The position numbers and the translations under genes were made by a program. Of a stretch of DNA of 18,167 bases, positions 7,799 to 15,161 are shown piece after piece. A model generated the notes under the pieces. It saw nothing but the letters and a program-made list of their open reading frames with translations. It was not told where the DNA came from and searched no databases. The first letter of the stretch is position 1, and each line of letters opens with the position of its first letter. Origin of the DNA: CAZOSF01 sp964582415 (lineage in GTDB: Bacteria > Bacteroidota > Bacteroidia > Flavobacteriales > Flavobacteriaceae); NCBI GenBank assembly GCA_964582415.1, contig CAZOSF010000051.1, positions 1-18,167 on the forward strand. Direction: 5' to 3'.

Positions 7799-9229
7799 AT
7801 GGATTGGATTGCGGAAATACCCTGGTGGGGATGGATTTTAATTGCATTGGTATTGATTGCCATTCGAGATGTCTTTTTCAATCGTAAGCATACCATAAGT
7901 CATAATTTCCCAATCATTGGTCATTTGCGCTACGTATTAGAACACATTGGTCCGGAACTACGCCAGTATTTGGTGGCTAACAATCGCGAAGAGCTCCCCT
8001 TCAACAGGATTGAACGTGGATGGATTTATGCCTCGGCCAAAAAGGAAAACAATTACGAAGGTTTTGGAACCGATCGCGACATCTTTACCTTTCAGCATAT
8101 ATTCGTGAATAATGCGATGATTCCCTATAAAATGGCTCCAGATCATCCCAATGCCAAGAATCGATACTTTCTGCCCTGCGCTAAGGTCATGGGCGCTTAC
8201 AGCAAGCGAAGAAAACCCTATCGTCCTGCTTCCATTATCAATGTTTCTGCCATGAGCTATGGATCTCTTTCTGCGAAAGCCATTGAATCCTTAAACCAAG
8301 GTGTAAAACTTTGTGATGCCTATCATAACACCGGTGAAGGAGGGCTTTCCCCCTATCACTCCAATGGAGGTGATGTAATTTTCCAAATGGGTACGGCCTA
8401 TTTCGGTGTTCGGGATGCCGATGGAAATTTCTCCATGGAGAAATTGACAGCCCTGGTTGAAAAAAATCCATTCATTAGGGCGATTGAAATCAAGCTCTCC
8501 CAAGGGGCTAAACCCGGTAAGGGAGGTGTGTTACCAGGAAAGAAAATAACCCATGAAATTGCGAATATTCGAGGAGTAGAAATGGGTAAGGATGTCATTT
8601 CCCCTCCCTATCATACGGCTTTTTCAAATGTAAAGGAATTGGTGGATTTGATCGAAGACATCGCCGATAAGACCGGGCTTCCCGTTGGAATAAAAGCGGC
8701 AATAGGGAAAATTGAACAGTTTGAAGAGTTGGCGGATATCATGGCCGCCAATGGGAAAGGTCCGGATTTTATTACGGTGGATGGTGGCGAGGGAGGAACT
8801 GGTGCTGCACCGCCAAGTTTTGCCGATCATGTTTCTTTACCGTGGGTGTATGGATTCAGTGAACTGTATAAAGTTTTCAAAAGAAAAAGACTAACCCATC
8901 GCATTGTATTTATCGGAAGCGGAAAACTTGGATTTCCAGCCAAAGCTGCCATGGCGTTTTCTATGGGNNNNNNNNNNNNNNNNNNNNNNNNNNNNNNNNN
9001 NNNNNNNNNNNNNNNNNNNNNNNNNNNNNNNNNNNNNNNNNNNNNNNNNNNNNNNNNNNNNNNNNNNCAGTTCCAGATGAAGGATATCGATGTAAATGTA
9101 GATGACCACCATTTGTCAAGAGAATTGGACAGAACCTATCTATATGAGAAGGATCCCGTTCCGTTTGAAGGGGTTCATGCCTTAATGGATTGCCCCTATT
9201 TAGGCGGACATTACAATAATCCTTCGTAA
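7799..9229 (+). CDS. Membrane-anchored FMN-binding glutamate synthase-like protein (interrupted by assembly gap)
   Basis: This resembles the stand-alone FMN domain of glutamate synthase (GltB2). Residues 7-27 are a transmembrane helix; the rest is the synthase barrel. It shows NVSAMSYGSLS (148-158), NTGEGG (177-182), GAKPGKGGVLPG (236-247), VGIKAAIG (296-303) and DGGEGGTGAAP (328-338), the FMN and substrate-binding motifs of glutamate synthases. There is no amidotransferase domain, so ammonia or electrons must come from another partner. The real reaction of these free-standing proteins is not established. The 100-N gap at 8968-9067 falls after residue 389. The frame is open on both sides, but the missing stretch is where relatives carry the cysteine-containing CHTN-CP-G-AT segment. 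True length is therefore probably above 500 rather than 476. It starts 2 bp after the M20 amidohydrolase. Confidence 0.88.
   Translation: MDWIAEIPWWGWILIALVLIAIRDVFFNRKHTISHNFPIIGHLRYVLEHIGPELRQYLVANNREELPFNRIERGWIYASAKKENNYEGFGTDRDIFTFQHIFVNNAMIPYKMAPDHPNAKNRYFLPCAKVMGAYSKRRKPYRPASIINVSAMSYGSLSAKAIESLNQGVKLCDAYHNTGEGGLSPYHSNGGDVIFQMGTAYFGVRDADGNFSMEKLTALVEKNPFIRAIEIKLSQGAKPGKGGVLPGKKITHEIANIRGVEMGKDVISPPYHTAFSNVKELVDLIEDIADKTGLPVGIKAAIGKIEQFEELADIMAANGKGPDFITVDGGEGGTGAAPPSFADHVSLPWVYGFSELYKVFKRKRLTHRIVFIGSGKLGFPAKAAMAFSMXXXXXXXXXXXXXXXXXXXXXXXXXXXXXXXXXXQFQMKDIDVNVDDHHLSRELDRTYLYEKDPVPFEGVHALMDCPYLGGHYNNPS
8968..9067. other. Assembly gap of 100 Ns
   Basis: There are exactly 100 unresolved bases inside the FMN glutamate synthase-like gene. 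A round 100 is the usual placeholder for a gap of unknown length, so downstream coordinates are nominal. Confidence 0.98.
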
Positions 9230-9261
9230 TTTCGTTTTACTTAGGACCAAATCAACAAACC

Positions 9262-9786
9262 ATGGAAGATTTTGCACCCATCTTAAATTATGTAGCCTAC
9301 TTACTCCCAGCGATTGTTGTGGGAATCATTTCGTATTATTTCTTCAAAGGCCATACCGCCAACGAAGAAGGAAGAAGGCGGTATTTGATTCAGAAAGAAG
9401 CGCAAGCGAAAACCCTACCCTCTCGATTACAGGCGTATGAACGCCTAACCTTGTTGATGGAGCGTATCGACCCTAATCGATTATTGATTCGTGTTAAGCC
9501 CTTTTCAGATCACGTAGACGAATACGAACAATTGCTTATAAAGAATATCGATCAAGAATTCGACCATAATGTAACCCAACAGATCTATGTGAGTCAAGAA
9601 TGTTGGAATTTGGTACAAGCGGCCAAAAATGCCACCATTCATATCATTCGGCAAGCCGCCATGCATGAAAAAGCAAAGGATGCCGATGCCCTTCGGGATT
9701 TTCTTTTAAGGAATTTCATGGAGGAAATAACCCCTTCGCAGAAAGCATTGGCCTACATTAAAAAAGAGGTCCACGAACTCTTTTAG
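9262..9786 (+). CDS. Small membrane-anchored protein of unknown function
   Basis: A 174-residue protein I cannot assign a function. Residues about 6-29 form one hydrophobic helix (LNYVAYLLPAIVVGIISYYF). A basic, helical, charged domain follows with TLPSRLQAYERLTLLMERIDP (about 51-71), a segment I associate with a conserved uncharacterised Bacteroidota family. The remainder (QEFDHNVTQQIYVSQECWNL and a C-terminal helix) looks alpha-helical and cytoplasmic. No catalytic motif is evident. It starts 32 bp after the FMN protein and is probably the last gene of that operon. Its stop codon interlocks with the stop of the convergent patatin-like gene (4-bp overlap), leaving no space for a terminator. 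The context hints at a partner of the membrane FMN protein, but that is only inference. Confidence 0.85.
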   Translation: MEDFAPILNYVAYLLPAIVVGIISYYFFKGHTANEEGRRRYLIQKEAQAKTLPSRLQAYERLTLLMERIDPNRLLIRVKPFSDHVDEYEQLLIKNIDQEFDHNVTQQIYVSQECWNLVQAAKNATIHIIRQAAMHEKAKDADALRDFLLRNFMEEITPSQKALAYIKKEVHELF

Positions 9787-10697
9787 GTTTCCAAGCCCTT
9801 AATTTCATTAATTTCAGTGTTTTTCAGCTTGGCATAGCGATACCCGCTCTCCCACCATTTTTCCATTTCTTCCTTGTCGAATACCAAGGAATTTGTTGTG
9901 AGCACCGTGGGCGTGTAGTATAAATTAAGGATCGCATCATTGTTATTCGCAACGTATTTCCCAATCCGTATATTCTGCTTTTCAATACGATCGGTCATGA
10001 ATGCATACAAATTGGTTATCAAGGAAAAAACATTTTTCGAAGGCAGTCGGTTGTAATAAGTAACTTCAGTCTCTAGGATAATAACATCAACTTCAGTAGC
10101 ACCTCTATTGATTGCCTCTTCAATAGGGACCAAACTTCCGAAGCCTCCATCGGCATATTCACACCCTTCCTTTTGAACCAAACTCATAAAAGGCACATAA
10201 TTGCAGGATATCCAAATCCAATCACAGAAATCCTCATAACTGCACTCCTTGATCGATTTATATTCCACCTGGTCCAACGATAGATTAGATACCGTGACGA
10301 CCACTTCCCTTCCACTCGATTTCAATGCGAGAAAATCGGCTTCTGTAAAAGACCTATTTATCAATTTTCTTAGGTTATGACTTTCCCCAAATGTTTTGCT
10401 GCGTCTTAAAAAATTCCTCAATACGTTGAAGTGATTGATTCCGATTTCTTTACCGCCCCACCGGTCTTGCTTCACATTGAATGGTTGGTTACTGAAGATG
10501 CTAGCTTGGGTAACCGAGGTATATACCGATTTGATCTTTTCAATATGGTTCAAGGCAAGATGCGGAATGAGTAAACTTCCTGTGGAGGTACCTACGAACA
10601 AATCGTACTGATGGCCCAATTCCTCAATGAGGTATTGCGCAACACCCCCACCGAAGGCTCCTTTGCTTCCACCACCCGATATCACCAATGCTCTCAT
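9783..10697 (-). CDS. Patatin-like phospholipase
   Basis: A 304-residue Ser-Asp dyad acyl hydrolase expected to cleave acyl chains from phospholipids or other lipids. The oxyanion loop is GGGSKG (8-13), the nucleophile elbow is GTSTG with S38, and the catalytic Asp is D183 in ADGGFGSLVPIEEA; all are intact. There is no signal peptide, Omp85 domain or C-terminal barrel, so it should be cytoplasmic. This separates it from the outer-membrane PlpD type. The RssA/YjjU-like single-domain class is the best fit. The ATG at 10697 overlaps the stop of the upstream M1 peptidase (ATGA), suggesting translational coupling. Its stop interlocks with that of the convergent small membrane protein. The physiological substrate is unknown. 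Confidence 0.9.
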   Translation of the reverse strand: MRALVISGGGSKGAFGGGVAQYLIEELGHQYDLFVGTSTGSLLIPHLALNHIEKIKSVYTSVTQASIFSNQPFNVKQDRWGGKEIGINHFNVLRNFLRRSKTFGESHNLRKLINRSFTEADFLALKSSGREVVVTVSNLSLDQVEYKSIKECSYEDFCDWIWISCNYVPFMSLVQKEGCEYADGGFGSLVPIEEAINRGATEVDVIILETEVTYYNRLPSKNVFSLITNLYAFMTDRIEKQNIRIGKYVANNNDAILNLYYTPTVLTTNSLVFDKEEMEKWWESGYRYAKLKNTEINEIKGLET

Positions 10698-12745
10698 TCC
10701 AATTTATAGACTCTTTTAAGATACGCCTTTTCCTTCTCACTGAATCCGTCCATCATTCCCAAAATTCGATTCCGTTGCGAATCGAGCTTCATATATTCTG
10801 CTAACATGGCCCGGGCACCGTCCCGAAAACGCCAGTAATGATGGGTACAAGCATTCACTAGATTTTTCAAAAAGGTATCGGTGGTTAATTCCATGGAGTG
10901 AAGGAATTCGAAAGCCTTTTCCCGAACTTCAAAACTGTATTCGGGAGCAGTATACCCTTGTAGTTCCTCGGAAAATTTAGCCTTCTCCGGTGTTAAGTAA
11001 GTATTGGTATAAAGGGACAAGGCCAACCGCAACTGACGAATATTTCTATCTTGAAAACCCAGTGTTTCTCCCATCTGGTCCAGATAGTCACGCCGTTTTT
11101 CCGGAAAATTTACCCATAAGTTGTACAAAGCAGCTTCTTGGGTTACATAGGAAGGATCTTTAAGCAAGCCTTCATAGACCTTTTGAAATGACTTTGGAAT
11201 GCGATCCATTGAAAGTGCGACCGCCTGTCTTACAAATACGTTTTCTTGCTGTAAGGCCAACAGATAGAGAAGCTCTGTTTTTTCAAAAGGCTCATCGGCT
11301 AATTGATAGACAGCCTCCTGACCAATGAAATCATCATTACTTGTAATGGCCTCAATTAGTCGTTCTCGTTTTTCTTCCAAAGGAATTTCCTTAAGCGCTG
11401 CGACTTCAAAGTACCGATTCATAAATGGCGATTTCAGCAAAGATTCATAGGCCTGTTCCGCTTTAAAGGCAGATTGCTCCAACCAGTCCCTTTTCCAGTT
11501 ACCTAAATCCAAGCCGCTGGCTTTTTCCATCTCCTGAAGAAAATCCTCTGTAGTTACATTTTGAAAGGCATAACGTTCCAGATACGATTTTATTCCTCTT
11601 TTGAAGGCCTCCTCTCCAACTGTTTCACTCAAAATATGCAATGCCCAAGCCCCCTTCTCGTAGTATGTTAATGACGATGCCTTTGGATTCAACAAGGCCT
11701 CCCCTTTCCCTTGATCGCTTTGTGACTGCAATTGTTCTGCCGTATTATAAAGCTTCCAATAGAAATATTCTTCACCAAAAAGATAACGCTCCGCTAAGAG
11801 AGCATAATAGGTAGCAAACCCTTCATGCAACCAATGATGGAGACTTTCGGTTTCCGTTACCATATCACCAAACCACTGGTGTGCCATTTCATGGGCATTC
11901 ACGTTCACATAATTTCTATCGATAAATCCGATGGAATCCACAACAAATGCCAGAGAAAAAAAGGTGGCCGTAGTATTCTCCATTCCCGCATATAAAAATC
12001 CTTTGATAGGTACTTGTTTGTACGAATTCCATGGAAAGGACACACCTATTTCTTCTTCAAAAAAGTCCAATATTTTGTCGGTATAGCGATAGGTCGGTTC
12101 AACATATAACGAATCTTGAGGCCTATAGAAATATTCCAGAGGAACGGAATGGCCCTCGGACGTAACAGATTGAAAATCGCCGATGGCAAAGGCCACTAGA
12201 TAGCTGGACATGGGATGCTCCATGTCGAATTTCCAAATCCTTTTGCTGTCATAGTCCACCTTTTCCACCAATGCACCATTAGCAATTACCGTTTTTTCTG
12301 GGGAAGCAACTAGATGAAGATCGAATTCTATTTTATCGGTCATCACATCCAAACTGGGAAGCCAATGTGAGGTATACTTCCCTTGCCCTTGGGTCCAAAT
12401 TTGATCGTGGGTAAAATAAAGAGCCTGTTTGGGATAAGCTTCATACGTAAAGAAAGCCGTGTAGCGCCGACCTTCTTGGAAGGGCCCGTGCAACCAAATA
12501 TGGGACTCGTCCGAACTAACTGCAACCCCTTCGTGAGCCACATCCACTATCTTCATCGCCTTGGCATCAAGAAAAAGAGAATCCTGATCCTTAAGGGAAA
12601 TAAATTGTACTTTGAACCTTCCTTCCACCTTTCCTTCCTCTGCAATGGGTTCTATTTGGGCCTCAATGGTTAGAAAATCGGCCATCTGCTGGGCAGAGAG
12701 GATCGCATAGGCGAAAGTAAAAACCAGTGTGAAGAAATATTTCAT
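10694..12745 (-). CDS. Exported M1 family zinc aminopeptidase
   Basis: A 683-residue gluzincin peptidase that removes N-terminal residues from peptides. Residues 1-18 are a signal peptide (cleavage near LSA-QQ), so it should act in the periplasm or outside. The N-terminal beta domain spans about 20-210. The catalytic domain shows the exopeptidase loop GMEN (254-257), zinc motif HEMAH (285-289) with third ligand E308 exactly 18 residues later (HEGFA), and YEKG with Y362 as the transition-state tyrosine. Residues about 440-683 are helical, HEAT-like, as in M1 C-terminal domains. All catalytic residues are present. It is the first gene of a two-gene unit with the patatin-like lipase. A palindromic site (12764-12785) lies 18 bp upstream of its ATG, and it is divergent from recG. 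Confidence 0.94.
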   Translation of the reverse strand: MKYFFTLVFTFAYAILSAQQMADFLTIEAQIEPIAEEGKVEGRFKVQFISLKDQDSLFLDAKAMKIVDVAHEGVAVSSDESHIWLHGPFQEGRRYTAFFTYEAYPKQALYFTHDQIWTQGQGKYTSHWLPSLDVMTDKIEFDLHLVASPEKTVIANGALVEKVDYDSKRIWKFDMEHPMSSYLVAFAIGDFQSVTSEGHSVPLEYFYRPQDSLYVEPTYRYTDKILDFFEEEIGVSFPWNSYKQVPIKGFLYAGMENTTATFFSLAFVVDSIGFIDRNYVNVNAHEMAHQWFGDMVTETESLHHWLHEGFATYYALLAERYLFGEEYFYWKLYNTAEQLQSQSDQGKGEALLNPKASSLTYYEKGAWALHILSETVGEEAFKRGIKSYLERYAFQNVTTEDFLQEMEKASGLDLGNWKRDWLEQSAFKAEQAYESLLKSPFMNRYFEVAALKEIPLEEKRERLIEAITSNDDFIGQEAVYQLADEPFEKTELLYLLALQQENVFVRQAVALSMDRIPKSFQKVYEGLLKDPSYVTQEAALYNLWVNFPEKRRDYLDQMGETLGFQDRNIRQLRLALSLYTNTYLTPEKAKFSEELQGYTAPEYSFEVREKAFEFLHSMELTTDTFLKNLVNACTHHYWRFRDGARAMLAEYMKLDSQRNRILGMMDGFSEKEKAYLKRVYKLE

Positions 12746-12763
12746 GGAAGGGAATCGTCAATT

Positions 12764-12785
12764 TTAATACCAAAATAGGTATTAA
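12764..12785. promoter_or_regulatory. Inverted repeat, operator-like site 1
   Basis: TTAATACC (12764-12771), 6-nt spacer AAAATA, GGTATTAA (12778-12785): a perfect 8-bp inverted repeat 18 bp upstream of the M1 peptidase ATG. A near-identical copy lies 63 bp away. It has the size and symmetry of a dimeric repressor site, or it could be an RNA hairpin in the peptidase leader. No T-tract makes it look like a terminator. Confidence 0.5.
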
Positions 12786-12826
12786 TTGTTAGATTCTTAA
12801 ATTCGACTTTTTTTGCATTTGGTGTT

Positions 12827-12848
12827 TTAATACCTTCGTTGGTATGAA
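12827..12848. promoter_or_regulatory. Inverted repeat, operator-like site 2, overlapping the recG start
   Basis: TTAATACC (12827-12834), 6-nt spacer TTCGTT, GGTATGAA (12841-12848). It matches site 1 in 15 of 16 arm bases with the same spacer length. The one mismatch, G at 12846, is the third base of the recG ATG. TACCTTCG (12831-12838) inside it also resembles the TAnnTTTG -7 box, so binding here could block recG transcription. Confidence 0.5.
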
Positions 12849-14949
12849 TGCCCATTTTCTCCAAACTCCAATCGATTACCTTAAAGGGGTGGGTCCAAAC
12901 AGGGCCGACTTGCTGAAGAAGGAATTGGGGATTCATACCCTTCAGGACCTCATCAATCTTTTCCCTAACAGGTATTTGGACCGCACTTCTTATTATAAGA
13001 TTGGGGAACTTCAACCTACTAACAGTGAGGTTCAGATTATTGGGAAAATCGTCCATATCAAAACCATAGAGCAAAAACGCGGAAAGCGCTTGGTAGCGAC
13101 CTTTTCAGACGATACCGGAGAAATGGAACTGGTGTGGTTTCGGGGGCATAAATGGATTAAGGGCAATTTAAAATTGAACACACCCTATGTGATTTTCGGA
13201 CGAGTCAATCAATTCAAGGGGAGTTATTCGATGCCGCATCCAGAAATGGAATTGCTGGAAGACCATGAGAAAAGCCTACGATCGGCCATGCAACCCATCT
13301 ATCCTTCCACAGAAAAGTTAACGAATAGCAATATCACCAATAGAGTGATTGGTGGATTACTTCAAAACTTATTTGTAGAATCGAAAGGACAATTTTCAGA
13401 AACTCTTTCTGAGCCCATTTTAAATTCTTTGAAGTTGCTACCAAAAAAAGAAGCACTTTTTAATATTCATTTTCCAAAGAGTCAAGAGCTACTTGCCAAG
13501 GCCCAATATCGACTAAAATTTGAAGAACTTTTTTTCATTCAACTCCAATTGATTCGAAAAAACTTGCTTCATAAATCAAAAATAAAAGGCTATTCCTTCC
13601 CAGAAGTTGGGTCGAATTTTCATCGCTTTTTTTCAGAGCATTTACCCTTCGAATTGACAGACGCACAGAAGCGTGTCATCAAAGAAATTCGAAAGGATTT
13701 AGGTAGTGAGGCTCAGATGAACCGACTTTTACAGGGAGATGTAGGTTCCGGGAAGACCATAGTAGCGTTCATGTCAATGCTCATAGCGCTTGACAACGGT
13801 TTCCAAGCTTGTTTAATGGCTCCGACTGAAATTTTGTCAGTCCAGCACTATAATGGATTATTGGAATGGTGTAAATTATTGAATATCAGTATTTATATAC
13901 TCACTGGTTCAACTAATACTTCAGATAGAAGAGAAATTCATGAAAAGCTCGAAAATGGCGAACTTCAGATACTAATTGGTACGCACGCCCTATTGGAAGA
14001 AAAGGTGAAATTCAAAAATTTAGGGTTGGCAATTGTGGATGAACAACATCGTTTCGGAGTGGAACAAAGAAGTAAACTTTGGCACAAAAATGAACGTCCT
14101 CCCAACATCCTTATCATGACCGCCACCCCTATCCCCCGAACCTTGGCGATGAGTGTTTACGGAGATCTCGATGTAAGCGTAATCGATGAGCTTCCCCCTG
14201 GCAGAAAAGACATCAAAACGGTACATCGTTTTGACAGTAATCGCCTTAAGGTATTCCGTTTCTTAAAAGACGAAATAGCAAAGGGACGGCAAGTGTATAT
14301 TGTCTACCCCCTCATTCAGGAGAGCGAAGCTTTGGATTATAAGGATCTAATGGACGGTTACGAAAGTATTGTTAGGGAGTTTCCTCAGCCTCAATATCAG
14401 GTTTCCATTGTTCATGGGAAGATGAAATCTGCGGACAAAGATTACGAAATGGACCGGTTTGCCCGAGGTGAAACCCAAATAATGGTGGCCACTACCGTTA
14501 TTGAGGTGGGTGTTAACGTACCAAACGCCTCCGTAATGGTAATTGAGAGCGCTGAACGCTTCGGACTTTCCCAGTTACATCAGCTGCGGGGACGTGTGGG
14601 ACGTGGGGCCGATCAAAGTTATTGCATCCTGATGACGGGCAACAAACTCTCCCATGAAGCGAAAACCCGATTGGAAACCATGGTACGCACCAACGACGGA
14701 TTTGAAATTAGCGAGGTGGATCTAAAATTAAGGGGCCCTGGCGATCTAATGGGTACCCAGCAAAGCGGAGTCTTAAACCTGAGAATTGCCGATATCGTAA
14801 AAGACAGCGCTATTTTAAAAATTGCACGAGGATACGCCCAACAAGTGCTTCGAGAAGATCCTGGCCTTAAACTTCCAGAAAATGCCCCCATTGGTAAGGC
14901 ATTTGCCGAAATGGCCCGTTTCAAAAATATTTGGAATTATATCTCCTAG
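12844..14949 (+). CDS. recG: ATP-dependent DNA helicase RecG
   Basis: A 701-residue, full-length RecG that remodels stalled replication forks and branch-migrates Holliday junctions and R-loops. An N-terminal wedge/OB domain covers about 10-150 (DYLKGVGPNRADLL at 11-24, OB fold with LVWFRG near 96-101). It is followed by the SF2 core: Walker A GDVGSGKT (298-305), APTEIL (326-331), GTHALLEE (379-386), DEQHRFG (399-405), MTATPIPRTLA (425-435), TTVIEVGVNVP (550-560) and QLRGRVGRG (580-588). The TRG motif region follows the core (LKLRGPGDLMGTQQSG). The ATG at 12844 gives the expected N-terminus. It is monocistronic and divergent from the M1 peptidase, with an operator-like repeat across its start codon. 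The leader would be extremely short if the -7-like box at 12831-12838 is used. Confidence 0.97.
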   Translation: MNAHFLQTPIDYLKGVGPNRADLLKKELGIHTLQDLINLFPNRYLDRTSYYKIGELQPTNSEVQIIGKIVHIKTIEQKRGKRLVATFSDDTGEMELVWFRGHKWIKGNLKLNTPYVIFGRVNQFKGSYSMPHPEMELLEDHEKSLRSAMQPIYPSTEKLTNSNITNRVIGGLLQNLFVESKGQFSETLSEPILNSLKLLPKKEALFNIHFPKSQELLAKAQYRLKFEELFFIQLQLIRKNLLHKSKIKGYSFPEVGSNFHRFFSEHLPFELTDAQKRVIKEIRKDLGSEAQMNRLLQGDVGSGKTIVAFMSMLIALDNGFQACLMAPTEILSVQHYNGLLEWCKLLNISIYILTGSTNTSDRREIHEKLENGELQILIGTHALLEEKVKFKNLGLAIVDEQHRFGVEQRSKLWHKNERPPNILIMTATPIPRTLAMSVYGDLDVSVIDELPPGRKDIKTVHRFDSNRLKVFRFLKDEIAKGRQVYIVYPLIQESEALDYKDLMDGYESIVREFPQPQYQVSIVHGKMKSADKDYEMDRFARGETQIMVATTVIEVGVNVPNASVMVIESAERFGLSQLHQLRGRVGRGADQSYCILMTGNKLSHEAKTRLETMVRTNDGFEISEVDLKLRGPGDLMGTQQSGVLNLRIADIVKDSAILKIARGYAQQVLREDPGLKLPENAPIGKAFAEMARFKNIWNYIS

Positions 14950-14953
14950 CCTG

Positions 14954-14986
14954 AAAAAAACATACCTCCGCATAGGACGGAGGTAT
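14954..14986 (-). terminator. Hairpin with T-tract facing the minus strand, downstream of recG
   Basis: ATACCTCCG (14962-14970), a 7-nt loop and CGGAGGTAT (14978-14986) form a perfect 9-bp stem. On the plus strand A7 (14954-14960) precedes it and no T-run follows. As an intrinsic terminator it therefore works best for minus-strand RNA (stem, then GT7). It starts 5 bp after the recG stop and probably also helps end recG mRNA, though in that direction it lacks the usual U-tract. Confidence 0.6.
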
Positions 14987-15002
14987 ATTCAACAGCTAAC
15001 TA

Positions 15003-15062
15003 AACAACCAAACAATTAATCAAACTAAACTATTTTGCTTGATTACTTATATAACAACCAAA
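15003..15062. repeat. Direct repeat AACAACCAAA and small inverted repeat in the recG-pheT spacer
   Basis: The decamer AACAACCAAA occurs at 15003-15012 and 15053-15062, 50 bp apart. Between them TAATCAA (15018-15024) and TTGATTA (15039-15045) are complementary around a 14-nt AT-rich loop. The region is low in complexity, so chance is possible. I see no ORF or known RNA here. Confidence 0.3.
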
Positions 15063-15109
15063 AGTGGCTTTTCCCTACCACAACTTCAAAGAATTTTCAG
15101 TTTTTAACC

Positions 15110-15140
15110 TTTATCGAAAAGAAGCGAAATAGTATCTTTG
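15110..15140 (+). promoter_or_regulatory. Bacteroidota-type promoter for pheT
   Basis: TATCTTTG at 15133-15140 is a perfect TAnnTTTG box, with TTTA (15110-15113) 19 bp upstream. The pheT ATG is 21 bp downstream, leaving a leader of roughly 15 nt, too short for a classical attenuator such as the enterobacterial pheST leader. Confidence 0.65.
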
Positions 15141-15161
15141 CGCTTTGTTAAGTAATTCACC

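Noticed and set aside
12742..13074. Minus-strand 110-codon ORF overlapping the M1 start by 4 bp and the recG 5' end
   Set aside because: It is antisense to the well-conserved recG N-terminus, its translation has no recognisable domain, and it crosses the divergent promoter region. It is a shadow of recG.
14987..15161. Possible tRNA, riboswitch or phenylalanine attenuator before pheT
   Set aside because: No cloverleaf, no Phe-rich leader peptide and no hairpin with a T-tract on the plus strand were found; the promoter lies too close to pheT.
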